A DNA stretch of 64,000 nt from Methanoculleus methanifontis (GCF_030464365.1 NZ_VCYI01000001.1:1-64000); one strand, 5' to 3'; shown: positions 6,657 through 15,869, counted from the stretch's first letter. The notes: generated by a model not told the origin, from the sequence alone. Numbers and translations are program-made.

Positions 6657-9041
6657 ATGCAGGAAGGAGCGGCGCTCGTTTCCGTCGACGGCATCATCCT
6701 CTATGGTAACCGCAGCCTGGCACAACTGCTGAACACGCCCCTCGAGAGGCTGATGGGGGAGTCGATCCACGCCTTCATCGATTCTACCGAAACGGCGGGA
6801 TTTCGGAGGATGGTGGAGGCGAATTCGTCCGGCAGTGCGGGCGAGAGCACGCTGCAGGCGCAGGACGGCAGCCGGGTTCCGGTACACCTCTCCTTAAAAC
6901 CGCTCTCCATGGACGGAGTGCACGTATTCTCCCTGGTTGCCACGGACCTGACCGAACGCAAGCAGGCGGAGGAGACGTTGCAAAGAGCGCACGACGAGCT
7001 CGAGGAGCGGGTGGAGGAGCGGACCGCCGAACTCGAACACGCCAATACCCGGCTCCAGAGCGAGATCGTAGAGCGCAAGCGGGCGGAGGAAGAACTCCAG
7101 TCCATCGCCCGGTTCCCTGCCGAAAATCCCAATCCAACCCTGCGGCTTGAGAACGGGCGCACCATCATCTATGCCAACAGTGCAGCCCGGGCAACATTTG
7201 CAGAGGCGTTCACCGGCCCCGGCACGGATGCCCCTGCGGATATCGCCGAGATAGCAGAAACGGCGCTGGCGTCCGGTGTCCGGCAGGAGGTGGAGCACCG
7301 CATCGGTGCAGAGACCTACCTTCTCGCGTTTGTTCCGTTAAGGGATCGCCACTACGTGAACGTATACGGAAGAGATATCTCCCAGCGCAAAAAGGTCGAG
7401 GACGCGTTACGGCAGAGCGAACGGTCCCTCGCGACGGAGCTGGACGCCACCCGGCGCCTCCAGCAGGTCAGCACGCAGATGATCCAGGCCAACAGGGTCG
7501 AGGCGCTTTACGAAGAGATCCTCGATACCGCGATGACGATCCTCGACGCCGATTTCGCGAGTATCCAGATGCTTTATGCGGAACGCGGAACCACGGGGGA
7601 ACTCCGGCTCCTGGGTTACCGTGGGTTTACCGAAGAAGCCGCCCGGTTCTGGGAATGGGTGCGCCCGGATTCGGAGAGTACCTGCGGTAAAGCCCTGCTC
7701 ACCGGGCAGCGCGTCATCGTCCCGGACATCCTGGACTGCGAGTTCATGGCCGGCAGCGCCGATCGGGAGACATACCTCCAGACAGGTATCCGTGCCGTGC
7801 AGACCACGCCGCTCTACTCGCGTGCCGGCGCCCTGCTCGGCATGCTCTCCACGCACTGGCGCCGGCCGCACGAGCCCACCGCGAACGAGCTGCGCCCCAT
7901 CGACCTGCTGGCGCGCCAGGCCGCCGATTTCATCGACCGCAAGCGGGCCGAGGAAGCCCTGCGGGAGAGCGAGGAGAAACTCCAGACCCTCTTTCAGCTC
8001 CTCCCTGTCGGGATCTCGGTCCTCGACGAAAACAGGAAGATACTGGACGTTAACCCGGCCCTGGGAGATATCCTCGACCTGCCGCGAGATGACCTCCTGC
8101 GCGGAGCCTACGAGAATCGTCGATACATCTGGACTGACGGAACCGAGATGCCTGTGGCAGAATTCCCCAGCAGCCGTGCAATTACGGAGCAGACCGCGAT
8201 CCGAAATGTCGAGATGGACATCGTAAAGGAAGACGGCAACACTATCTGGACGGACGTGAGTACGGTACCGCTTCCGTTTTCAGACTGGCGTATGCTGTTG
8301 GCTACATCGGATATCACCGAGCGCAAGCGGACGGAAGAAGCGCTTGTCCGCCGCACCGAAGAACTCATCCAGAAGAGCGCGGAGGTGGAAGCAGCACGCG
8401 ACGAGGCGCACATGTACATCGACATCATGACGCACGACGTCAGGAACGCGAACAACGTCTCAGGCATGTATGCCGACCTCCTGGCCGAGCTTGCCGACGG
8501 CGACCTGAAGACCTATGCGGAGAAGCTGCACGCCAGCATCGAGCGAAGCAACGAGATACTCAGGAACGTCGCCACCGTCAGGCGGATACGCGAAGAAGAG
8601 AGCGGCCTTGTGCCGGTGAACCTCGACGCAGTTATCCGAAACGAGATCGGCAGGTTCCCCGAAGCATTGATCGACTACCTTGACCCGCAGATCGAGGTGC
8701 TGGCGGACGGCCTCCTCCCGACCGTCTTTATCAACCTGATCGGCAACGCCGTGAAGTTCGGCGGTCCCGACGTCAAGATCACCGTCCGGGCAGAGGTGCA
8801 GGGCGGGGAGATACTGGTCTCGGTCGAGGACACCGGCCCGGGCGTGCCGGACGAGGTGAAGGTGAAACTCTTCCGCCGGTTCGAGCGGGGTATGGGACGG
8901 GGAAGCGGCGAGGGGCTTGGGCTTTTCATCGTCCGGACGCTGGTGGAGCGCTACGGCGGGGAAGCCCGGGTCGAAGACCGGGTGCCCGGCCGGCCGGGGG
9001 AGGGGGCGGCGTTCCGGTTTACGCTGAAGTTGGCCACGTAG
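6657..9041 (+). CDS. Soluble multi-sensor PAS/GAF histidine kinase
   Basis: From the only usable ATG the protein is 794 residues. In order it has a PAS domain (ending DLTERKQAEE), a coiled coil, a second PAS-like domain, a GAF domain (~255-420, with YRGFTEEAARFW and GKALLTGQRVIVPD), a third PAS (~430-550), an H-box YIDIMTHDVRNANNV, an N-box INLIGNAVKFGG, VEDTGPGVP and GEGLGLFIVRTL. No membrane segment is visible, so it should be cytosolic. It is paralogous to the truncated kinase of the kai operon and points the opposite way. No response regulator gene lies beside it. The N-terminal PAS start is cut by this ATG; see the upstream segment. Confidence 0.85.
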   Translation: MQEGAALVSVDGIILYGNRSLAQLLNTPLERLMGESIHAFIDSTETAGFRRMVEANSSGSAGESTLQAQDGSRVPVHLSLKPLSMDGVHVFSLVATDLTERKQAEETLQRAHDELEERVEERTAELEHANTRLQSEIVERKRAEEELQSIARFPAENPNPTLRLENGRTIIYANSAARATFAEAFTGPGTDAPADIAEIAETALASGVRQEVEHRIGAETYLLAFVPLRDRHYVNVYGRDISQRKKVEDALRQSERSLATELDATRRLQQVSTQMIQANRVEALYEEILDTAMTILDADFASIQMLYAERGTTGELRLLGYRGFTEEAARFWEWVRPDSESTCGKALLTGQRVIVPDILDCEFMAGSADRETYLQTGIRAVQTTPLYSRAGALLGMLSTHWRRPHEPTANELRPIDLLARQAADFIDRKRAEEALRESEEKLQTLFQLLPVGISVLDENRKILDVNPALGDILDLPRDDLLRGAYENRRYIWTDGTEMPVAEFPSSRAITEQTAIRNVEMDIVKEDGNTIWTDVSTVPLPFSDWRMLLATSDITERKRTEEALVRRTEELIQKSAEVEAARDEAHMYIDIMTHDVRNANNVSGMYADLLAELADGDLKTYAEKLHASIERSNEILRNVATVRRIREEESGLVPVNLDAVIRNEIGRFPEALIDYLDPQIEVLADGLLPTVFINLIGNAVKFGGPDVKITVRAEVQGGEILVSVEDTGPGVPDEVKVKLFRRFERGMGRGSGEGLGLFIVRTLVERYGGEARVEDRVPGRPGEGAAFRFTLKLAT

Positions 9042-9226
9042 GTTTCCCTGGCACCACCTGTCGCTGCCGGTAAAAATAGGCGCCACCCCCGTACACGCGA
9101 CTAACCGCCGGATTTATCTCATCGGTTCGCTGAATGGACTGTTCTGGGTCACTGCAAGGCGATTACCTGGATCCTGAGGAAAGGTTTATCCTCTGATGCG
9201 CCTTCTATTATCTCAGGTGAGTTCGA

Positions 9227-9412
9227 ATGCCTGAATTAGCCTATTGCGGATACTGCGGACGGGAGTTCCCGATAAAGGAGCGAACCGCAGGCGAAAGCGT
9301 ACCATACTGCAGCGCGGAGTGCCTGGAAGCGGCGGCGAAGCAGGACGCCGGGGAGGCCGGAAGCCGGCCGGAGAGGTTCCTGGTCTCGGGCCAATCGCCC
9401 TGGAGTAAGTAG
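9227..9412 (+). CDS. Small zinc-ribbon protein
   Basis: A 61-residue protein with a CGYCGREF knuckle near the start and a CSAEC pair ~20 residues later, a four-cysteine zinc ribbon like those of archaeal DUF-type small proteins. The tail is polar and disordered. A ribosome site (CAGGTGAG) lies seven bases before the ATG, and a TATA-like AAAGGTTTATCC lies ~40 bases upstream. Function unknown. Confidence 0.65.
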   Translation: MPELAYCGYCGREFPIKERTAGESVPYCSAECLEAAAKQDAGEAGSRPERFLVSGQSPWSK

Positions 9413-9633
9413 TTTTTCCTCGCTGTGAGGTTGTTTGTAGCGGTGCAAAGTGGCGTTCACCGCCGAAGAGTGGAGACTCTGGTGCGGTAACGTACGGTTT
9501 TCCAGCCCGAATCTTTGGTGCGTGCAGAAGAACGGTATGCCCGTCGTGGTGTATCTCGAATGGGTCAACAATCCCTTACTGTCTTTGCGAGAGATGATGA
9601 GGGCTCAGGAAACAACAAGGATAAAAGTGGGTA
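9413..9633. other. Intergenic region before tRNA-Asn
   Basis: No gene recognised. The stretch lies downstream of both the zinc-ribbon gene (plus) and the tRNA (minus) and probably holds their terminators. Short overlapping open frames run through the tRNA and are not credible. Confidence 0.4.
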
Positions 9634-9706
9634 CGCCGCCAACAGGACTCGAACCTGTGACATGCTGGTTAACAGCCAGCCACTCTACCAACTGAGTTAT
9701 GGCGGC
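9634..9706 (-). tRNA. tRNA-Asn (GTT)
   Basis: On the minus strand the 73 bases fold as a cloverleaf. The seven-base acceptor stem is GCCGCCA paired with TGGCGGC, the discriminator is G, the anticodon loop is CTGTTAACC with anticodon GTT, and the T-loop is GGTTCGAGTCC. No intron is seen and CCA is not encoded. Confidence 0.97.
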
Positions 9707-9745
9707 ACTGCAACAAGTGCTCTATAATGTCTTGACTGAATCGTA

Positions 9746-10069
9746 TTAAACGTTACGGGAATTCTCCTTCCGGATAACCCGAAGAAGATCGATCAGTTCG
9801 TCGACCTCGATGTCCAGGGTGGAAAGAAGGTCGTCCGCAAGGGGTGTTGCCACCGCGCCGGCCGGCGAGGCGCGGATGTATCCCTCCTGCTCCAGGATCC
9901 GCAGCGAGTAGCGGACCCGGTGGTAGGGGAGATCCAGGATGTCGGCAAGTTTCATGATGCCGATGGGCTGGTGCTCCACGACCGTCCGGATCACCTCCAG
10001 GTGCCTTGAGACGAGTTCAATCTCGGATTTGATCTTTGCCAGCATGGGTTTGCCTGCGCGGATGTCCAC
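9746..10069 (-). CDS. Winged-helix transcriptional regulator
   Basis: A 107-residue protein (GTG start at 10069; an ATG at 10045 is the alternative). The centre reads IGIMKLADILDLPYHRVRYSLRILEQEGYI, a helix-turn-helix plus wing typical of archaeal ArsR-like regulators. The acidic tail (IEVDELIDLL) may dimerise. It lies seven bases behind a small membrane-protein gene and is probably cotranscribed with it. Confidence 0.7.
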   Translation of the reverse strand: MDIRAGKPMLAKIKSEIELVSRHLEVIRTVVEHQPIGIMKLADILDLPYHRVRYSLRILEQEGYIRASPAGAVATPLADDLLSTLDIEVDELIDLLRVIRKENSRNV

Positions 10070-10076
10070 GCCACTA

Positions 10077-10310
10077 TTATGGTTGTTCGTGCAGCCAGAC
10101 CTTCGCCCGGGCGTACTGCTTCCGGAACGATACGGAGAAGACCGCCCCTACCGTGAGGAGGAGAAGACCGATCGCAAGGCCGAATGTCCCTTCGGGCGCA
10201 AACCGGAAGAGGACGAAGACACCCATGGCGAAGCAGAGGACGATGACGTTGAGCATAACCGTCAGCATGATGAACTTTGCCTTGAAGACCTGCTTGGTTG
10301 CCTCATCCAT
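10077..10310 (-). CDS. Small membrane protein with two helices
   Basis: A 77-residue protein: short cytosolic start (MDEATKQVFKAK), helix ~13-35, a short loop with a proline, helix ~43-62, then a basic tail (RKQYARAKVW). No family is recognised. It is the first gene of a two-gene unit with a winged-helix regulator. Confidence 0.6.
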   Translation of the reverse strand: MDEATKQVFKAKFIMLTVMLNVIVLCFAMGVFVLFRFAPEGTFGLAIGLLLLTVGAVFSVSFRKQYARAKVWLHEQP

Positions 10311-10369
10311 TATTCATACTTGAACGCGCGGGTAAAAGTACTTGTGGTTTCAACGGGAGAGGTAGTAGA

Positions 10370-11500
10370 ATGAATGGACTGGATTCGGCTATCCGGGATG
10401 CAGATTTAGCGGCATACGCGGCCTACGGCTCGTCTATAGATGCCAACGTGCGCTACCTGACCCGGTTCCGCACCACTGACCCCGTGGTCTACGTCCAGAA
10501 GCCGGGCGAGCGCGGGATGATCGTCGTCCCGCAGATGGAGCACGAACGTGCCGTCCGCGAATCGACGGCGGCGGTCGTCACCCGCGCCCACGCAGGCTAC
10601 CTCGATTACATCAAGGCCGGAGAACCGCGCTGGCGTGCGACCGCCCATATGATCGCCGGCCTCGCCGGCGGCCCCGTCCTCGTCCCCGCGAACTTCCCGC
10701 TCGCCCTCGCGAGAGAACTCGAATCGTTCCAGCCGGTCGTGCTTGACGAGCGGGGAGCGGTCGAGGCGATGCGGGTGGTCAAGACGCCGGAGGAGATCGA
10801 GTGGATACGTTCGGTCCAGCGGGCTACTGAGGCCGCGATGGAGCGCGGGATCGCGCTCATCCGGTCGTCCGTCCCGAAAGGGGGCGTCCTCCACCGGGAC
10901 GGCGCTCCCCTCACCTCTGAGGCCGTCCGCGCTGAGATGCACGCCTTCCTCCTCGCCCACGGATCCCGCGGGATTGACACCATCGTCTCCTGCGGTCTTG
11001 ACACCGCCCTCCCGCACAGTCCCGGCGTGGGACCGCTCCGGGAGAACGAGCCCATTCTTATCGATATCTTCCCGCAGGACGAGCTGACCGGCTACCACGC
11101 CGACATGACCCGGACGGTCGTGAAAGGCGAGCCTTCTCCCGCAATCCGGGAGATGTACGAAGCCGTCAGGGACGCAAAAGCTCACGCCGCATCGATGCTC
11201 CGTGCCGGTGCCGTCGGCGCCGACCTCTACCGCGCGACGGTCGAGTTCTTCCGCGACCGCGGCTACGAGAGCAACACGCAGGGGTTCACCCACAGCCTCG
11301 GCCACGGTGTCGGGCTCGAAGTGCACGAAGAGCCGTCGCTCGGACCCAACGGCGGGGAACTCGTCCCCGGAAACGTCGTCACGATCGAACCGGGGCTCTA
11401 CTACCCCGGAACCGGCGGTGTCCGCCTGGAGGACATGGGCGCAGTGACAGAGACCGGGTTTGACCGGTTCACCCAATACAGAGAGGAGCTCACGCTATGA
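10370..11500 (+). CDS. M24 metallopeptidase, Xaa-Pro dipeptidase type
   Basis: A 376-residue cytosolic aminopeptidase of the creatinase/pita-bread family. The N-terminal half (~1-130) is the creatinase-like domain; the C-terminal half carries the metal ligands in DIFPQ and HADMTRTV, HSLGHGVGLEVHE, TIEPGLYY and RLEDMGAV. The chosen start follows a GAGAGGTAG ribosome site; the frame is open further upstream without one. Its last codons overlap the next M24 gene in an ATGA junction. Confidence 0.88.
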   Translation: MNGLDSAIRDADLAAYAAYGSSIDANVRYLTRFRTTDPVVYVQKPGERGMIVVPQMEHERAVRESTAAVVTRAHAGYLDYIKAGEPRWRATAHMIAGLAGGPVLVPANFPLALARELESFQPVVLDERGAVEAMRVVKTPEEIEWIRSVQRATEAAMERGIALIRSSVPKGGVLHRDGAPLTSEAVRAEMHAFLLAHGSRGIDTIVSCGLDTALPHSPGVGPLRENEPILIDIFPQDELTGYHADMTRTVVKGEPSPAIREMYEAVRDAKAHAASMLRAGAVGADLYRATVEFFRDRGYESNTQGFTHSLGHGVGLEVHEEPSLGPNGGELVPGNVVTIEPGLYYPGTGGVRLEDMGAVTETGFDRFTQYREELTL

Positions 11501-12378
11501 GGATGGATGACGAAGTTTACGACGCCTACCGGGAAGCAGGGGCGCTGGCAAGGAAGGTGCTCCGCCGTGGTGCAGGGCTCGTGAAGGAGGGGGCTCCCCT
11601 CCTTGAGATGGTCGAAGAGACGGAGAACATGGTGGTCGAGGAGGGAGCGCTTCTTGCCTTCCCCTTAAACGTCTCCTTCAACGAGGCCGCGGCGCACGAT
11701 ACCGCCATGCCCGGCGACGAGCGGACGTTTTCCCGCGGCGACCTCATCAAGGTCGATCTCGGGATACACGTCGACGGCTACATCGCCGACACCGCCGTGA
11801 CCGTCGACCTCGGCGACCACGGGGCGCTCGTCGAGGCGTCCCGGGCTGCCCTCGAGGCGGCGATCGGGGCCGTCCGCCCGGGCGTCGTCACCGGGGAGCT
11901 CGGGACGATCATCCAGGCGACGATCGAGGAGCACGGCTACAAACCGGTTGCAAACCTCACCGGACACGGCCTCGACCGCTACGACCTCCACGGTAAGCCC
12001 ATGATCCCGAATATCGCGATGAACGGCGGCACTGTCCTCGAGGAGGGGATGGCCTTTGCAATCGAGCCCTTCGCGACAACGGGGTCGGGGAAGGTCACCG
12101 AGGCGACGCGCGTGGAGATCTACAAACAGATCGCAGCCCGGCCCGCACGCCTCCCGTCGGCAAAGCGGATCCTCGAGACCGCCCGGCCGCGCCGGGGGCT
12201 CCCGTTCTCCCGCCGCTGGGTTCCGGGGGACAAGGTCGAGATCGGGTTATCCACCCTTGTGCGGAACGGGATCCTCCATCCCTTCCCGATGCTGCACGAT
12301 GTTCCGGGTTCGTTCGTCTCGCAGACCGAACACACCATGATCGTCACCGAGGATGGGTGCGAAGTCACCACCCGGTGA
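11497..12378 (+). CDS. map: Methionine aminopeptidase, archaeal type II
   Basis: A 293-residue enzyme that removes the initiator methionine. Metal ligands appear in KVDLGIHVDGYIADT, GHGLDRYDLH, FAIEPFATTG and the final HTMIVTEDG. The insertion between the last two ligands, including the helical RLPSAKRILETAR, is the type II signature. Length is normal for archaea. It is coupled to the upstream M24 peptidase by an overlapping ATGA. Confidence 0.95.
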   Translation: MRMDDEVYDAYREAGALARKVLRRGAGLVKEGAPLLEMVEETENMVVEEGALLAFPLNVSFNEAAAHDTAMPGDERTFSRGDLIKVDLGIHVDGYIADTAVTVDLGDHGALVEASRAALEAAIGAVRPGVVTGELGTIIQATIEEHGYKPVANLTGHGLDRYDLHGKPMIPNIAMNGGTVLEEGMAFAIEPFATTGSGKVTEATRVEIYKQIAARPARLPSAKRILETARPRRGLPFSRRWVPGDKVEIGLSTLVRNGILHPFPMLHDVPGSFVSQTEHTMIVTEDGCEVTTR

Positions 12379-12422
12379 GCTACGCTTATTGATGCCGCGC
12401 ACAAATATGTCTGCTCATAGAT

Positions 12423-13709
12423 ATGACCGGCGACACTGGTACACGTGACGTCCTCGCCGTCATGGAACTCCTGCTTACCGCGGAGATATTCAACCGGAAC
12501 GAGGAACTCGATATTAACGACCTTAACCCGCGCTCCCGGGAGTTCTTCGGTGCCGGGAGCGGTGGAAATTCCGAGGTGAAACGGCCCCTGATCGTGAGCG
12601 AGGGAGCGATCAAGAAGGTGCTCGGCACCCCGGACGCCGTCTGCCAGGCTGTTCGCGCAAATCCGTTCGTCGGGTACGACGAGTTCGGGCAGCGGCTGAA
12701 CCTCCCTTCGCTCGATACGGCGGCGGGCTGGTTCATCAAGAAGGGCGGAGAAGATCGGGTCGGAGAGAACCCCGTTCTCGCGTACTTCTTTGATGGGAAA
12801 GACGGCATCGGAGTAAGGTATCGCGACGTCCGGGTGAAAAATCGCCGGTTCGAGGATACGAAGGAGTACCTGGAGGCGAGGATTTCCCGGATCATCGGGG
12901 AGAGCGAGGAGATGCGGGAAGCGCGCGACCTCATCATCATCAGCGCGCCGGACGAGGTCGAGTTCTCGCTTGCGAAGCTGGTCTGCACCCTGCGCCAGGA
13001 GGAGACGATCAAGAAGATCGGTGTCGCCCTCGAGCACCGCGACTTCTTAAAACGGCACGGCATCTACGAGTTCGGCAGGCTCCTCTTCGTCGGCCCGCCC
13101 GGAACCGGGAAGACCTCGCTCGCGCTCGCGATGTCGCGGGCACTCCACATGCCGGTGCTCGAGGTCCGTCTCGCGATGGTCACCTCCCAGTACCTGGGCG
13201 AGACATCGAAGAACATCGACCGGATCTTCGACCTCGCGAAGAAACTCACCCCCTGCATCCTCTTCATCGACGAGTTCGACTTCGTCGCGAAGACCCGGGT
13301 CAGCGATGACCACGGCGCGATGAAGCGCGCGGTGAACATGCTCTTAAAAAACATCGACCAGATCAGTTTCGTCAAGAACGGCGTCCTCCTCATCGGGGCG
13401 ACGAACCACCCCCGTATCCTCGACGAAGCGGCCTGGCGGCGGTTCGATGAGGTCGTGGAGTTCCCGCTCCCCGATCAGGCGATGCGGCAGGCGATCCTCG
13501 AGAAGGTCGCCGCCACGATCGAGTGCGACTGCGACTTCGCAGACCTCGCCGCCAGGACGGAGGGGTTCTCGGGCTCCGATCTGCGGATGATGATGAAAGA
13601 GGCGGTGATGTCGGCGCTGATGGAAGACCGGCACCGGGTCGACTCGGCGGACATCGAGCAGGGACTCCTCAGGGTCGAAGAGCGCAACGTCATCCGGACA
13701 GGGCGCTGA
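12423..13709 (+). CDS. AAA+ ATPase of the FtsH/CDC48 type
   Basis: A 428-residue protein. The first ~200 residues are a family-specific domain without a recognised fold. The AAA module has Walker A GPPGTGKTS, Walker B CILFIDEFD, sensor 1 LIGATNHP, and an arginine finger region EAAWRRFDEV, then a helical lid with GSDLRMMMKE. No protease or membrane segment is attached, so it probably remodels proteins. The neighbouring MBL hydrolase starts one base after its stop. Confidence 0.85.
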   Translation: MTGDTGTRDVLAVMELLLTAEIFNRNEELDINDLNPRSREFFGAGSGGNSEVKRPLIVSEGAIKKVLGTPDAVCQAVRANPFVGYDEFGQRLNLPSLDTAAGWFIKKGGEDRVGENPVLAYFFDGKDGIGVRYRDVRVKNRRFEDTKEYLEARISRIIGESEEMREARDLIIISAPDEVEFSLAKLVCTLRQEETIKKIGVALEHRDFLKRHGIYEFGRLLFVGPPGTGKTSLALAMSRALHMPVLEVRLAMVTSQYLGETSKNIDRIFDLAKKLTPCILFIDEFDFVAKTRVSDDHGAMKRAVNMLLKNIDQISFVKNGVLLIGATNHPRILDEAAWRRFDEVVEFPLPDQAMRQAILEKVAATIECDCDFADLAARTEGFSGSDLRMMMKEAVMSALMEDRHRVDSADIEQGLLRVEERNVIRTGR

Positions 13710-13710
13710 T

Positions 13711-14439
13711 ATGCAGATCACGCTGCTCGGGACCGGGGACGCCATCGGGACGCCGAAGATTGGATGCGACTGCGAGAACTGCCGTGCGATGGTCGCGGCG
13801 GGGCGGTCACGGCTCCGGATGTCCCTCCTCGTCGAGATTGAGGGCAAGCACATCCTCATCGAGTCGTCCCCGGACCTCCGGCAGCAGCTCCTCCGGGCCT
13901 GCTCCCCCCACATCGACGGCGTCCTCTGGTCGCACGGCCACTACGACCACTTCATCGGGTTCGGGGAGTTCTACCGGGTGCAGAAGGTGCCGCCGGCCTA
14001 CGCGGCGCCGCCGGTGATGGACTACTGCTCGGGCTACCTCCACTTCCTGCCGTTCGAGAAGCACCCGGTCCCCGTCTACGAGCCGTTCGACCTCTTCGGC
14101 GTGACGTTCACGTTTTTTGAGGTGAACCACCCGCCGGTCTACACCTGCGGGCTCCTCCTGGAACACGACGACGTGACGGTCGCCTACACCGCAGACACGC
14201 GGGAGGATATCCCGAAGAGGAGCAGGGATCTCCTCGAAAATACCGGTATCGATCTCCTCTTCGTCGACGCCATCGCTCCCGAGGGCTACAATATCACCAA
14301 GCACATGAACTACGCCGAGGCCGTCCGGTTCGCCCGCGACGTCGGTGCGAGGGACTACCGGTGCGTCCACATGAGCCACCTGGTCCCGCCGGGGATGCCG
14401 CACGCCGGGTACGATATGGAGACGTTCTGCTGGGAGTGA
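13711..14439 (+). CDS. MBL-fold metallohydrolase, PhnP-like
   Basis: A 242-residue metallo-beta-lactamase-fold phosphodiesterase-type protein. It starts TLLGTGDAIGTPKIGC and has the extra CDCENCR zinc knuckle found in PhnP relatives. The active-site motif SHGHYDHFIG follows, with later ligands in YTADTRED and HMSHLV. PhnP acts on cyclic phosphodiesters; the substrate here is unknown. It immediately follows the AAA gene and probably shares its transcript. Confidence 0.82.
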   Translation: MQITLLGTGDAIGTPKIGCDCENCRAMVAAGRSRLRMSLLVEIEGKHILIESSPDLRQQLLRACSPHIDGVLWSHGHYDHFIGFGEFYRVQKVPPAYAAPPVMDYCSGYLHFLPFEKHPVPVYEPFDLFGVTFTFFEVNHPPVYTCGLLLEHDDVTVAYTADTREDIPKRSRDLLENTGIDLLFVDAIAPEGYNITKHMNYAEAVRFARDVGARDYRCVHMSHLVPPGMPHAGYDMETFCWE

Positions 14440-14482
14440 GCCGGCGGGAGGGTCAAGCCCGCATCGACGCGCGTGACACGTG

Positions 14483-14610
14483 TCAGGCCGCGTCGACAGG
14501 TATGGCGTGGGTTGGATTATTCTCAGCGGGTACCGGCGTCATCACCATAGAGACCGGGAGCAGGCCGATGACGCCGGCAACGATATTCTGAAGATTTTGT
14601 TCTGTTTCAT
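14483..14610 (-). pseudogene. Frameshifted small secreted protein
   Basis: From an ATG at 14610, preceded by AAAGGAGGATTTGAG, the frame reads MKQNKIF, identical to the start of the secreted protein at 20655. A one-base indel near 14590 then moves the reading: the other frame gives a hydrophobic IVAGVIGLLPVSMVMTPVPAEN, a normal signal peptide with cleavage site, and ends at 14483. The 128-base span is not a multiple of three, so this is a broken, very short paralogue. Confidence 0.6.
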
Positions 14611-14828
14611 GGCTCAAATCCTCCTTTCACACATGTCCGGGAGGCCACGGATCCGTAGCGACCGGCTCCAACGGCCGCCGGGGTGGAGCCGCACGAAGAA
14701 GCCCCCTTCACGGCCACGTCGTCACCACTACGTAATACGCATCTTCGCACTCCATGAGCGGGTACAGTCCCCTCTCCCCCCGCGGACCGTAAGCATCGTG
14801 GAGCGCCTTGCTCTCCCTGTACGAGACC
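14611..14828. other. Partial leader copy and intergenic DNA
   Basis: Bases 14611-14665 (minus strand) keep the 3' end of the repeated leader module: a TCCGTGGCCTCCCGG block followed by ACATG and an AAAGGAGG ribosome site. The upstream part of the module is not recognisable here. From 14670 to 14828 no gene or repeat is seen. Confidence 0.45.
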
Positions 14829-15086
14829 TTAGTTCCCCCGGTTATTCTTTAGTATCCACGATTCGGAAAAAATCAGAGTGATCAACTCTGATTCATCAAG
14901 GGGATCTGCAATTTTAATGTCGTCAGTGATATAGTCAGGGGTGACGGCGTATCTTGAAGGCTCTGGCCCCTCTACAAGGGAAGTTGTTCGGTTTTCACCT
15001 GCACTTACAACAGGCACCATCATCACACTCACCAGTAGCAGTGCCAGGAGCACGGAGAATGCCCGCATTCCAATTTTTCCATTCAT
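14829..15086 (-). CDS. Small secreted protein
   Basis: An 85-residue protein starting MNGKIGMRAF with a signal peptide (hydrophobic 8-25, probable cleavage after VVSAG) and a short acidic mature part (DYITDDIKIADPLDESELI). A TCGGAGGAAAG ribosome site fixes the start; the frame is open further upstream without signals. The upstream DNA is a diverged copy of the promoter-palindrome-leader module. No function known. Confidence 0.6.
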   Translation of the reverse strand: MNGKIGMRAFSVLLALLLVSVMMVPVVSAGENRTTSLVEGPEPSRYAVTPDYITDDIKIADPLDESELITLIFSESWILKNNRGN

Positions 15087-15287
15087 TTGCTTTCCTCCGA
15101 TAGTGTTCCGGAGGCCGGAGAGGTATACCTTCAAGTACGGGAAGAACATGCGCTCCCTTTGCCTCCGGGCGCGCGGGACGTTCACCCATCCGATTCGCTA
15201 CTGGCCGGGTGGACCTCTGCATCGTTGCAGGCGCCGCCTGCGGCACCTACAAATGTTCACTGGTCAGTTTTGAGATAAACCGTTTAT
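15087..15287 (-). promoter_or_regulatory. Promoter-palindrome-leader module, diverged copy D
   Basis: Read on the minus strand, a TATA-like GGTTTATCTC lies at 15275-15284. The near-palindrome at 15230-15247 (GGTGCCGCAGGCGGCGCC) sits about 28 bases downstream, where transcription should start. The leader then keeps GCGCGCCCGGAGG and GGCCTCCGG blocks before the ribosome site. These match, in order and spacing, the copies before the genes at 17196 and 20655, but the sequence is more diverged. Confidence 0.5.
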
Positions 15288-15317
15288 GGGACAAACACCG
15301 ACTCAAAACCGGCTCTT

Positions 15318-15869
15318 CTAACTAGGAGCGACGATGCCGCCCCCGGCATGCTCCTTCACCGATGCTGCAATCGCCACCATCTCATCCACTTCCTGTGTGC
15401 CGGAAAGGCAGTATGCATAGTGGGCGTCATTCCAGCGAAGCACATTTTCCCTGTCTCCGGGAGTAAACGTTCCGTTTGTCCCGTCGATCGTCACTCCAAC
15501 AGAACCTGTGTTTTTCTGTCCGGGGCAGGGGTTGCCCGGGACGGGCACCTGTGTAATACGAAGTTCATCCTCCCCTTTCGCGTAGATCAAGGAGATTCGG
15601 TTGTCCGGTTCGCCATACTGTAATGCATACGAAAAAGAGTAGCCGTCCGGCAGATACGATGGTACCGGGAGATCCGTACCAAACTTTTCGTGTGTCTCTT
15701 TTAGCGTATACACGATGACGGGCGTTATCGCAAGTGGCGGAGCGGTTGGATCGGTCGTAGGGCCGATAGTAGTTCCGTTGCTGTCGGAATCGGGTTTTGA
15801 AGCCTCTTCGCCGTAATCGAGGCATCCTGCAGCAGTCAGTCCCACAACCAGTAGTACAAAGGTTACTAG
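15318..15869 (-). pseudogene. Lipoprotein, 5' end removed at the IS junction
   Basis: The frame enters from the insertion sequence at 15869 and reads VTFVLLVVGLTAAGC, the hydrophobic core and lipobox of a lipoprotein signal, so the start codon and first residues are missing. The mature part has a Thr/Pro-rich linker, then a globular domain with YLPDGYSFSYALQYG and KGEDELRITQ. A GTG at 15845 could start a shorter 175-residue product without a working signal. The lost 5' part is not on the other side of the IS. Confidence 0.7.
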
